Below are positions 1 to 5,192 of a DNA stretch of 5,596 nucleotides, one piece after another. The position numbers and the translations under genes were made by a program. Position 1 is the first letter of the stretch. Each line of letters begins with the position of its first letter. Under the pieces are notes generated by a model. That model did not search any database. It worked only from the letters and a program-made list of their open reading frames with translations, and was not told the origin of the DNA. The stretch covers positions 1 to 5,596 of the forward strand of contig JADFOU010000152.1 of assembly GCA_022562655.1 (NCBI GenBank), given 5' to 3'. The DNA is from a candidate division TA06 bacterium. Lineage in GTDB: Bacteria > Hydrothermota > DG-26 > E44-bin18 > JADFOU01.

Positions 1-199
1 GATAGAGGTCGCTCAGAAGAGACTGTTCTTGCCAGATCGACTCTAAGCGAAGGGTGGTTGAGGCTTCGTAGATGGGGGTTACCTGGAGGCTGTAGAACGC
101 CGCTGACCCAGCGGCAACGAGGAAGATCGTTGCGATCATCCATTTCCTTTTCAGGAGAATCTCTAAGGAGTCCTGAAGGGTGAAACTTTTTGTTTCCAT
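1..199 (-). CDS. Wzz/GumC-type polysaccharide chain-length determinant, N-terminal part (runs off window)
   Basis: The reverse complement from 199 translates to 66 residues beginning METKSFTLQDSLEILLKRKW. It has a short cytoplasmic N-terminus, a Lys/Arg cluster (KRK, about residues 17-19), one membrane helix (about 20-38) and then a periplasmic stretch with TPIYEASTTLRLES. The pattern of a helix followed by P-x-Y-E/x-A-x-x-x-L is typical of the Wzz domain of inner-membrane co-polymerases (Wzz, GumC, the N-terminus of BY-kinases). These proteins set polymer length and work with an outer-membrane export channel. The ATG at 199 is preceded by AAGGA at a normal distance. It lies 47 bases after the stop of the Wza-like gene on the same strand, so the two are very probably co-transcribed. 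Whether a C-terminal tyrosine-kinase domain follows cannot be seen. The family call is fairly sure; the subfamily is unknown. Confidence 0.85.
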   Translation of the reverse strand, partial: METKSFTLQDSLEILLKRKWMIATIFLVAAGSAAFYSLQVTPIYEASTTLRLESIWQEQSLLSDLY

Positions 200-246
200 A
201 AGTTTTCCTTCAACCAGGATTTGCAAGGGTACACGATATTGAACCC

Positions 247-882
247 TTATTTTTTTGTAAAAAAGGTAAATAGGGTCACACCCAGGGCGAAGGTAGAGAG
301 AAGGAGAGACCATTCCCTCAAGCTTGGCCATCGAGACTTCGGGACAAGAACAATATCTCCAGACCGAATGCCCAGTTCTTCCAGAGTCTTCTCCGCTTGG
401 ATGGCTTGACTGACATTGATCGTGAGGACCTCATTCCCTCTCGTCACCTGAGTCTTCTCGATTACCGCCTTGTCCTGCAGTCCTCCCGCCATGGCAATGA
501 GGTCGGTGATCCTTTCTGATCCGCTCACCGTATAAGAGCCCGGAACTTTTACCGCACCCAAAATCGTCACACGGAATCGAGGGGAGACCATCACCTGGGG
601 GTTCCTCAGATATTTTGAGAAGGCTTCGGAAAGACTCTTCTCCAGTTGGGTCACTGTCAGCCCCTCTGCTTTCACCTCTCCGACAAGGGGAAGAACGAGG
701 TTGCCATTCGGTCTCACTTGAAAATCTCCGGAGAGGTCCCCATGGCGCCAGATCCGTATGGTCAACTTATCCCCGGCATGGAAAACGCTCTCGTCCAAAG
801 AGGATGCTGGTGAAGAATAGGAAGGAAAAACCTGGAAAAATAAGATGAAGAACGAGAGAAATTGTCTTCTCTTAACCCTCAT
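247..882 (-). CDS. Polysaccharide export protein, Wza/KpsD-like, single SLBB domain
   Basis: This 211-residue protein starts with a basic n-region (MRVKRR) and a hydrophobic signal core (about 8-22). A Poly_export domain follows (about 35-102), including FHAGDKLTIRIW, VRPNGNLVLPLVGEV and YLRNPQVMV. A single SLBB domain covers about 103-180, with ILGAVKVPGSYTV and DLIAMAGGL. A C-terminal hydrophobic helix (about 189-208) ends in KK. In this family the periplasmic rings and C-terminal helices form the outer-membrane conduit for capsule or exopolysaccharide. It is much shorter than E. coli Wza (379 residues), but short one-SLBB members are common in EPS and exosortase-linked loci. No cysteine occurs near the signal peptide, so it is probably not a lipoprotein, unlike Wza. 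The ATG at 882 begins just before the signal core, and a GGGG stretch lies a few bases upstream. The Wzz-like gene follows downstream on the same strand. Confidence 0.93.
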   Translation of the reverse strand: MRVKRRQFLSFFILFFQVFPSYSSPASSLDESVFHAGDKLTIRIWRHGDLSGDFQVRPNGNLVLPLVGEVKAEGLTVTQLEKSLSEAFSKYLRNPQVMVSPRFRVTILGAVKVPGSYTVSGSERITDLIAMAGGLQDKAVIEKTQVTRGNEVLTINVSQAIQAEKTLEELGIRSGDIVLVPKSRWPSLREWSLLLSTFALGVTLFTFFTKK

Positions 883-930
883 TTTACCCCTTTGGAGGGA
901 TCTCCCTGAGTGTTGTCATTTTGCCTCACC

Positions 931-958
931 ATTATATCAGAATAACCCACTTTCCCAA
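931..958 (-). promoter_or_regulatory. Sigma-70-type promoter P1 of the polysaccharide export operon
   Basis: On the minus strand there is a perfect TATAAT (936 to 931) preceded by TGA, which makes an extended -10 (TGNTATAAT). Sixteen bases further upstream is TTGGGA (958 to 953), a 4/6 match to -35. Transcription would start near 924, giving a leader of about 42 bases before the ATG at 882. Position and orientation fit the Wza-like gene. Confidence 0.6.
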
Positions 959-965
959 GTACAAG

Positions 966-993
966 AATATATCAGATTAGGCTTTATTGTCAA
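966..993 (-). promoter_or_regulatory. Sigma-70-type promoter P2 of the polysaccharide export operon
   Basis: On the minus strand a perfect TTGACA (993 to 988), a 16-base spacer and TATATT (971 to 966) with an upstream TGA form a second extended -10 promoter. Its start site would be near 959, about 77 bases before the ATG. It lies 35 bases from P1 and shares the 9-mer TCTGATATA with it. Confidence 0.55.
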
Positions 994-1146
994 TCTCAAA
1001 AAGGGATGTTCACAAAAATATCGTCATAAGCCAGTGACACCTCGGATTCATCAAACTCTCAGTAATTATATTCATTATGATCTTATATTGCAAGACGTGT
1101 TCAGCTCAATCTTTTGAGGGAGAATGCCTCCTTTCCCGATTTCTTC

Positions 1147-1175
1147 TTGACAGATGATCTGAAGTCAGGTATTTT
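1147..1175 (+). promoter_or_regulatory. Weak plus-strand promoter-like pair in the intergenic region
   Basis: A perfect TTGACA (1147-1152) is followed after 17 bases by TATTTT (1170-1175), which matches TATAAT at 4 of 6 positions. A transcript would start near 1182 and run through about 480 untranslated bases towards the activator gene. It could be an alternative promoter for that gene, the start of a small RNA, or chance in AT-rich DNA. Confidence 0.22.
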
Positions 1176-1522
1176 GAATTGTCATTTCAGAGACCTCCAT
1201 AAACAGGTGAGATTGGAGCATTGCTGCTAGGGATTGAATCTAGGACATCCTGACTTGAATATGGGAAGATACGGTTTTTAAGATCGTTAAGACTATTACT
1301 GAGAGAATAGAGCTTCAGGACTTCCATCTCCTTCCATTCCCCCGTCCAGTCTAAATAGAAAGAGGGCAAAGTGAGCCAAAAAGTGTTACAAAATATTCCA
1401 TGGATCTACTTTTCATGTGGCAAAACGATTGATTTAAGACAAAACGGAACAATTTTATCTTCGTGCCATCGTTTTCCTAAGAGTAACGGCTGAAATGTTT
1501 CTGACGGTCTAAAAAAAATTAT

Positions 1523-1541
1523 CTCATTGTATCAAGATGAG
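1523..1541. promoter_or_regulatory. Possible upstream activator site for the sigma-54 promoter
   Basis: An imperfect dyad has outer arms CTCAT (1523-1527) and ATGAG (1537-1541). Its centre is about 90 bases upstream of the predicted sigma-54 start site, a usual distance for enhancer-binding activators. The Fis-type HTH of the neighbouring protein would bind such a dyad as a dimer. The arms are short, so this is only a candidate. Confidence 0.2.
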
Positions 1542-1596
1542 TTATGGTTCAAAATGAGGCAGGTTGTGGATGAAAATGCGGAACAAAAAGACTCGC

Positions 1597-1612
1597 TGGC
1601 ATCTTTTTTGCA
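1597..1612 (+). promoter_or_regulatory. Sigma-54 (-24/-12) promoter of the activator gene
   Basis: The sequence TGGCATCTTTTTTGCA matches the sigma-54 consensus TGGCAYR-N4-TTGCW with exact spacing. The invariant GG (1598-1599) and GC (1610-1611) are ten bases apart, and only the base after the Y position (C instead of a purine) differs. The predicted start is near 1623, giving a leader of about 42 bases before the ATG at 1665. Because the gene it serves encodes a sigma-54 activator, positive autoregulation is likely. Confidence 0.82.
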
Positions 1613-1664
1613 TTATTCCACAGTAGTCAAGAGAGTGAATTGTTAACTTATATTCGAGTGGACC

Positions 1665-2645
1665 ATGTCGAACCAAAATGAGAAAGTCCTTGATTACTCC
1701 GGTCTATTGAGTGTGAACCGGAAGATGAAATCGACCTTTCACATGATTGGAAAGATTGCTCCCACGAATTCAACGGTACTCATCCTGGGTGAGACTGGAA
1801 GTGGAAAGGAGTTGGTTGCCAAAGCAATTCATGAAAGAAGTCCGAGGAGTGGGGGCCCATTCATCGCCATCAACTGTGCCACCCTCTCTGAAAACCTATT
1901 AGAGAGCGAACTTTTCGGTCATGAGAGGGGATCTTTCACTGGAGCCGTTGCAAGAAAACATGGTCTTTTAGAGGTCGCCGACAAGGGGACCCTCTTCCTG
2001 GATGAGATCGCTGAGATGCATCCCGTTGTCCAAACGAAACTCCTGCGGGCTTTGGAAACTCGATCTTTCATGCGGATTGGCGGTACAGAGACGATCCATG
2101 TGGATGTCCGCTTCCTCATTGCATGTCAATCGGATTTAAAAAACTTGGTTACCCGAGGGATCTTCCGAAGCGACCTTTACTTCCGCCTTTCCACCATTAC
2201 CATCTCGATTCCTCCTCTGAGGGAGCGGAGAGATGATGTTTCCGTCCTCGTTCAGCATGCCTTGGAGAAATTCGGTCCGGAGTCGAAGAAAGAAAAGGTC
2301 ACGGTTGAAGATCGGGCGATGGAAGCCTTGGTGACTTATGACTGGCCGGGAAATGTCAGAGAATTGGAGAATGTCATTGAGAGGGCCCTTGTCCTTTCGA
2401 GAGGCATGGAGATCTTGGTGAAGGATTTGCCCCGAAGAATTAGAAAGGCAGAGGTCGAGGTCGAATGGAGCGGACTTCTCCCTCTCGAAGAAGTGAAGCG
2501 GATGCATATCCTGCGGGTTCTACAGGAGGTGCGGGGAAATAAGTCTCAGGCATCGAAGATCTTAGGAATCGGTCGCAAGACCCTCTATCGGAAGATAGAG
2601 GAGTACGGGATTGACCTAAAAAAACTTTCCTTTGAAGAGGCGTAG
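1665..2645 (+). CDS. Sigma-54-dependent transcriptional activator (AAA+ domain plus Fis-type HTH, no sensory domain)
   Basis: This 326-residue bacterial enhancer-binding protein uses ATP hydrolysis to open sigma-54 promoters. The AAA+ domain begins almost at the N-terminus. Visible motifs are Walker A GETGSGKE (42-49), the sigma-54 contact loop as GSFTGA (89-94; the usual form is GAFTGA), Walker B GTLFLDE (108-114) and a sensor I segment RFLIACQSDL (149-158; usually ..AATNxDL). Also present are the arginine-finger region FRSDLYFRL (R168, R174) and sensor II WPGNVRELEN (227-236). The C-terminal Fis-type HTH is about 294-312 (SQASKILGIGRKTLYRKIEE). NtrC-type proteins are usually about 450 residues with an N-terminal receiver. 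Here that domain is absent, as in PspF, so activity must be controlled in trans or by level. A receiver gene follows one base after the stop. GAGTGG upstream is a modest ribosome binding site. Targets are not shown by the sequence. Confidence 0.95.
   Translation: MSNQNEKVLDYSGLLSVNRKMKSTFHMIGKIAPTNSTVLILGETGSGKELVAKAIHERSPRSGGPFIAINCATLSENLLESELFGHERGSFTGAVARKHGLLEVADKGTLFLDEIAEMHPVVQTKLLRALETRSFMRIGGTETIHVDVRFLIACQSDLKNLVTRGIFRSDLYFRLSTITISIPPLRERRDDVSVLVQHALEKFGPESKKEKVTVEDRAMEALVTYDWPGNVRELENVIERALVLSRGMEILVKDLPRRIRKAEVEVEWSGLLPLEEVKRMHILRVLQEVRGNKSQASKILGIGRKTLYRKIEEYGIDLKKLSFEEA
2634..2640 (+). promoter_or_regulatory. Ribosome binding site of the receiver gene
   Basis: GAAGAGG lies six bases before the ATG at 2647, inside the end of the activator gene. 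This supports the ATG at 2647 over an in-frame TTG at 2632, which would add only five residues and would overlap the activator gene. Confidence 0.6.
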
Positions 2646-2646
2646 T

Positions 2647-3021
2647 ATGAGGACTGTTCTTCTTGTAGAACGAGACAAAGCCCTTTCTCAGAAATTTTCT
2701 TCTCTCCTGAAAGACCGCGGGGTCAATATTGATCTTTGTAATCGAGTAGGAAGTGCCATTGAGAGGCTCCGCTATTTTACTTATGACGCATTGGTTGTGG
2801 ATTTCGGTTCGAAGGGGTTGAGACCAGCAGAGGTGATCCCCATATTGAAAAAAATCTCCCCCAGGGTTCCGATTATTGCCTTGACCGAAAAAACAGAGAG
2901 TTTCCTCGAGGAAGAGATCCAGAAGGCGGGTGTCTTCACCTGCCTCCTCAAGCCCGTGAAGGATGGGGTCTTTACCGATACGATTGATCGAGCGGTTCAG
3001 AACAAAGAGACTGCCCATTGA
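2647..3021 (+). CDS. Stand-alone response-regulator receiver (CheY-like) protein
   Basis: This 124-residue protein is about the length of one receiver domain and has no output domain. Beta-1 MRTVLLVERD carries acidic residues at E8 and D10. The usual second Asp of the DD pair is R9. The likely phosphoacceptor is D52 in YDALVVDFGSKGL. The switch Thr is T80 (VPIIALT), and the conserved Lys-Pro is K102-P103 (CLLKPV). The D/T/K triad is therefore intact, but the metal-binding acidic pocket is altered, so phosphorylation may be weakened or absent. The gene starts one base after the activator stop and is surely co-transcribed and probably translationally coupled. A natural inference is that it supplies the receiver input which the upstream activator lacks, by protein contact. 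No histidine kinase is in the window. Confidence 0.85.
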   Translation: MRTVLLVERDKALSQKFSSLLKDRGVNIDLCNRVGSAIERLRYFTYDALVVDFGSKGLRPAEVIPILKKISPRVPIIALTEKTESFLEEEIQKAGVFTCLLKPVKDGVFTDTIDRAVQNKETAH

Positions 3022-3043
3022 TCGCCCTCCCGATGTTTCACAC

Positions 3044-3072
3044 TTGACAACCCAACCTAAGTCTTTTATAAT
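3044..3072 (+). promoter_or_regulatory. Consensus sigma-70 promoter upstream of tRNA-Gln
   Basis: TTGACA (3044-3049), a 17-base spacer and TATAAT (3067-3072) form an exact consensus promoter. The start site would be near 3079, in a GC-containing discriminator (AAAGCGTC). Such strong promoters are usual for stable RNA genes. The next gene on this strand is the tRNA-Gln, about 205 bases further, and then the Omp85 gene, for which no other promoter is seen. Confidence 0.72.
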
Positions 3073-3096
3073 AAAGCGTCTATCCAGACGCTTTAT
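3071..3096. terminator. Perfect palindrome: terminator of the regulatory operon, or operator of the overlapping promoter
   Basis: Arms ATAAAGCGTCT (3071-3081) and AGACGCTTTAT (3086-3096) pair perfectly over 11 bp around the loop ATCC. A T-rich run (TTGTTAATT) follows. It lies 50 bases after the receiver stop, so it could end that operon. However, its left arm overlaps the -10 box and its centre lies just after the predicted start of the consensus promoter. RNA from that promoter would lack part of the left arm. In that case the palindrome might work as a DNA site for a dimeric repressor. The sequence alone does not decide between the two. Confidence 0.5.
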
Positions 3097-3282
3097 TTGT
3101 TAATTCTAATATCAAAACGTTCAATTCTCCTACTTTGGGATGGGTCCGCCAGGCGAAAGCAACGGAGAACTTCAAATCCAAACAGATTCTGATCTCAAAT
3201 TTCCAAATAGGGTTCGTTATTAGAATTTGTTTATTCCATCTAAGGCGGATCGGTATTAGGATTTGTACCTTCTTTTTATCAC
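3097..3282. repeat. Non-coding leader of low complexity, possible dispersed repeat
   Basis: Between the palindrome and the tRNA lie 186 bases. The section from about 3165 to 3270 is made of short related words (TTCAAATCC, CTCAAATTTCC, TTAGAATTTG, TTAGGATTTG). Both strands happen to be open here, but the peptides are rich in F, I, K and N and look like translated repeat rather than protein. Similar AATTTG/ATTTC-rich intergenic stretches are, from general experience, often dispersed in environmental genomes. Only one copy is in this window, so dispersal is not shown. Confidence 0.35.
3211..3266 (+). repeat. Imperfect 20-bp direct repeat, period 36
   Basis: Bases 3211-3230 and 3247-3266 align as GGwTCGkTATTAGrATTTGT with 17 of 20 identical. 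The second copy ends 16 bases before the tRNA. It may be a local duplication or part of a larger repeated element. Confidence 0.5.
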
Positions 3283-3353
3283 TGGGGAGTCGTCTAGTGG
3301 CAGGACACGAGATTCTGGATCTCGGTGCCGGGGTTCGAATCCCTGCTCCCCAG
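3283..3353 (+). tRNA. tRNA-Gln (anticodon CUG)
   Basis: A complete 71-base cloverleaf. The acceptor stem TGGGGAG (3283-3289) pairs with CTCCCCA (3346-3352). The D stem is GTCT/GGAC with a loop containing GG. The anticodon stem CGAGA/TCTCG encloses the loop TTCTGGA, giving anticodon CTG. The variable loop has four bases, and the T arm is CGGGG/CCCTG around TTCGAAT. The weak U1-A72 first pair and the G73 discriminator are typical bacterial tRNA-Gln identity features and support the anticodon reading. CCA is not encoded; the next bases are CTT. No terminator follows, and the Omp85 reading frame runs through the tRNA and continues directly after it. Confidence 0.95.
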
Positions 3354-5144
3354 CTTCTCATCTTTCTCCTATTTCCCACCTTCCTATCCCCTCCGATAAC
3401 CTTTGATTCATCCCCTCGGAATATAGAGAAGAGGGAGATTCTCATTGAGATCAAAGGGAACTCCGCACTCACGGATAAAGAGATTCGGAAGTTACTTTTT
3501 CGGAACTATCCCTTCAATCACCCCCAGTTCACTCTTGAAGACGGTCTGGAAAGACTCCGAAAGGCTTACCGGGATCAGGGGTATCTCCTCGCTGAGTTTG
3601 AGGTCACAGGAGGACGAAAATCTCCAAAGGAGAATCGTCCGGGCTACGGGATTCTCTTGATTCGGGAAGGGAGCCGCTTCTTCGTTGGAAAGATCCAGGT
3701 TGAAGGGGCGAGTCTCTTCACCCGGAGGGAGATCACCTCCCAGATGAATACGAGGAAAGGAGAGGTCTTCCGGGATAGGGTTTTTGAAGACGATGTGGAA
3801 GATCTCCTCCAGAGATATGAAGACCGGGGTTACCCTTTCTGCAGAATCGAGCCCTATGGTTTTCGTTTGAATCAAACGGGCTCCCACGGGGAAGAGGGGA
3901 GGGTTGATTTTGGTCTTCACATTGAGGAAGGTCCTTTGGTTCGGATTGAAGGGTTTGAAGTGAGGGGAAATCAGATAACCCGGGAGGGTGTAATCACGCG
4001 TGAATTCCGGCTGAAAAAAGGGGATCTCTACTCTCAGAAACGGATTGACCGGGGTCGGAAGGAGTTGGAAGCCCTCCCTTTCATAAAGGTGAGAAGGATT
4101 GAACTTCTCACTCCCGGGCAACCCAATCGGGGAATCCTCCAGGTAGAGGTTGAGGAAGGAAGGATGAATCGGATGGAGGGGTTTCTCGGTTATAAACCCC
4201 CGGACGGAGACGAGGAGGAATTGATTGGATCTGTTCAGATCACTCTAGAGAATTTTTTGGGGACAGGACGAGGGATTCAGGGTCGGTGGGAGAGACTCTC
4301 GTCTCTCACTTCCTCCCTTCAGATAGAGTACAAGGAACCTTGGCTTTTCCGTATTCCCCTTCATGGGTCTATCGATTTTCTCCACACCCTCCAGGATACC
4401 TTGTACACGGAAAGCCAGGTGCATTTGAAGTTGGAGACCCCTCTGACCCCGACCCTTTCCGGTTTTTTGGGCGTTGGAGGGCGTCGAATCGTTCCAGATC
4501 GCCTCCAAACACCCCGGTCCACCGAGTATCAAGGGTTCCTTGGGGCAAGCCTGGATACCAGAGAGGAGAGAAGAAACCCCCGAAAGGGGATATTCTATAG
4601 GTTGGAGACAGAGACAGGATTTAAATTCAATTACCCCACCGCAACCCTCCCCAAGGTTGAGAAAGAGCGGAGTCGGGTGATTAAATGGAGGTATGAGTTT
4701 CACCACTGGCTGCCGATGGGGAGATCCTCGAATACCCGTCAGGTCATCTATCTTTCAGTTCAGGGGGGAGAGGTGAGAACCAATGAGAAGGAGATCCCCC
4801 TTTATGATCTCTTCAAATTCGGGGGAGCGACGACCCTTCGGGGATATCAGGAGCAAACATTCTGGGGATCGAGGGTTGTCTGGGCAAATCTGGAATATCG
4901 ATATCTTCTTTCAAAGGAAGGTCGACTATTTGTTTTTCTGGATGGAGGATATTATGAAGATGAAGTAGAAAAAAGGGAATTTCTCCTGAGAGAAGAATTT
5001 CCTCCGAGAAGATTTTATCCGGGATATGGTGTAGGGCTTTCTTTGGGATCCCGCCTAGGCCTCTTTGGAATTGCCTACGGGCTGGGGAAAGGGGATAGCC
5101 CCTTTGAAGGGAAGATCCATTTCACCCTCGAGACAGAATTTTGA
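3297..5144 (+). CDS. Omp85-family outer membrane protein (TamA/BamA-like, three POTRA repeats); start uncertain
   Basis: Numbered from the GTG at 3297 (615 residues). A hydrophobic signal-like segment LLIFLLFPTFLSPP (20-33) comes first. POTRA 1 is about 46-126, with ILIEIKGNSALTDKEI and an AYRDQGYL motif. POTRA 2 is about 128-215, with VGKIQVEGASLFTRREI and YEDRGYPF. POTRA 3 is about 216-289, with IEGFEVRGNQITREGVI. A beta-barrel of about 320 residues follows (293-615), with FGGATTLRGY (508-517) carrying the conserved Arg of the loop-6 motif and a terminal strand ending in Phe. Such proteins insert or translocate outer-membrane proteins; three POTRAs recall TamA rather than five-POTRA BamA. 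The start is a problem. The GTG lies inside the tRNA-Gln gene, the only earlier start (ATG 3135) would translate the leader and the whole tRNA, and none exists between the tRNA and POTRA 1. The gene may be 5'-rearranged or use a non-standard start. The coding call is strong, the start weak. Confidence 0.9.
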   Translation: MAGHEILDLGAGVRIPAPQLLIFLLFPTFLSPPITFDSSPRNIEKREILIEIKGNSALTDKEIRKLLFRNYPFNHPQFTLEDGLERLRKAYRDQGYLLAEFEVTGGRKSPKENRPGYGILLIREGSRFFVGKIQVEGASLFTRREITSQMNTRKGEVFRDRVFEDDVEDLLQRYEDRGYPFCRIEPYGFRLNQTGSHGEEGRVDFGLHIEEGPLVRIEGFEVRGNQITREGVITREFRLKKGDLYSQKRIDRGRKELEALPFIKVRRIELLTPGQPNRGILQVEVEEGRMNRMEGFLGYKPPDGDEEELIGSVQITLENFLGTGRGIQGRWERLSSLTSSLQIEYKEPWLFRIPLHGSIDFLHTLQDTLYTESQVHLKLETPLTPTLSGFLGVGGRRIVPDRLQTPRSTEYQGFLGASLDTREERRNPRKGIFYRLETETGFKFNYPTATLPKVEKERSRVIKWRYEFHHWLPMGRSSNTRQVIYLSVQGGEVRTNEKEIPLYDLFKFGGATTLRGYQEQTFWGSRVVWANLEYRYLLSKEGRLFVFLDGGYYEDEVEKREFLLREEFPPRRFYPGYGVGLSLGSRLGLFGIAYGLGKGDSPFEGKIHFTLETEF

Positions 5145-5145
5145 T

Positions 5146-5173
5146 TTGACAATCAGAATAATCTGACTATTTT
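5146..5173 (+). promoter_or_regulatory. Weak promoter candidate for the metallophosphoesterase gene
   Basis: A perfect TTGACA (5146-5151) starts two bases after the Omp85 stop. TATTTT (5168-5173), 16 bases on, matches -10 at 4 of 6 positions. TACAAT at 5173-5178 is a better -10, but its spacing of 21 is too long. The downstream gene could instead be read through from the Omp85 gene. Confidence 0.25.
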
Positions 5174-5179
5174 ACAATA

Positions 5180-5187
5180 GGGGGTGA
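5180..5187 (+). promoter_or_regulatory. Ribosome binding site of the metallophosphoesterase gene
   Basis: GGGGGTGA closely resembles the GGAGGTGA ideal and sits five bases before the ATG at 5193. It favours that start over an in-frame ATG at 5283, which lies just before the hydrophobic signal core. Confidence 0.6.
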
Positions 5188-5192
5188 TAAGG

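Larger units (their letters stand above)
883..1664. other. Long divergent intergenic region (782 bases)
   Basis: This region separates the minus-strand polysaccharide operon from the plus-strand sigma-54 activator. I see no gene in it. The possible reading frames are short, lack a good start with a ribosome binding site, and resemble no family. It is more AT-rich than the flanking genes. It holds two minus-strand promoters close to 882, a weak plus-strand promoter-like pair near 1147-1175, short inverted repeats near 1422-1475 and 1523-1541, and a -24/-12 promoter at 1597-1612. The size is large for a simple divergent promoter region. It could hold activator sites or a small RNA, but neither is demonstrated by the sequence. 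Confidence 0.7.

Noticed and set aside
1090..1133. CTCAA/TTGAG and GGAG/CTCC small hairpins as terminators
   Set aside because: The stems of 4-5 bp are too short, there is no T tract, and no gene on either strand ends nearby.
913..1187. TTGTCATTT repeated at 913-921 and 1179-1187
   Set aside because: One repeated 9-mer is about what chance gives in a region of this length, and it has no consistent relation to the promoters.
1187..1369. 60-residue minus-strand open frame in the intergenic region
   Set aside because: It begins with TTG, lacks a spaced ribosome binding site, resembles no family I know and lies in AT-rich intergenic DNA. It is most likely chance.
1418..1433. Second plus-strand sigma-54-like site TGGCAAAACGATTGAT
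   Set aside because: The spacing fits, but the invariant -12 GC is GA and the base after TGGCA is wrong. The site at 1597-1612 is much better.
1466..1478. TGGCACG on the minus strand, possible sigma-54 -24 element towards the polysaccharide operon
   Set aside because: The -24 half is perfect, but the position where the -12 GC must fall reads AA, so the promoter is incomplete.
3135..3296. Upstream extension of the Omp85 frame to the ATG at 3135
   Set aside because: The added residues are translated leader repeat and tRNA sequence, rich in F, I and K without protein character. They would bury the signal peptide about 70 residues inside.
3080..3472. 130-residue minus-strand frame opposite the tRNA and leader
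   Set aside because: It is the antisense of the tRNA-Gln plus the repeat-like leader. Such frames arise often from tRNA complements and carry no domain signature.
5152..5166. Small hairpin TCAGA-ATAA-TCTGA after the Omp85 gene as a terminator
   Set aside because: The stem is only 5 bp, AT-rich, and not followed by a T run.
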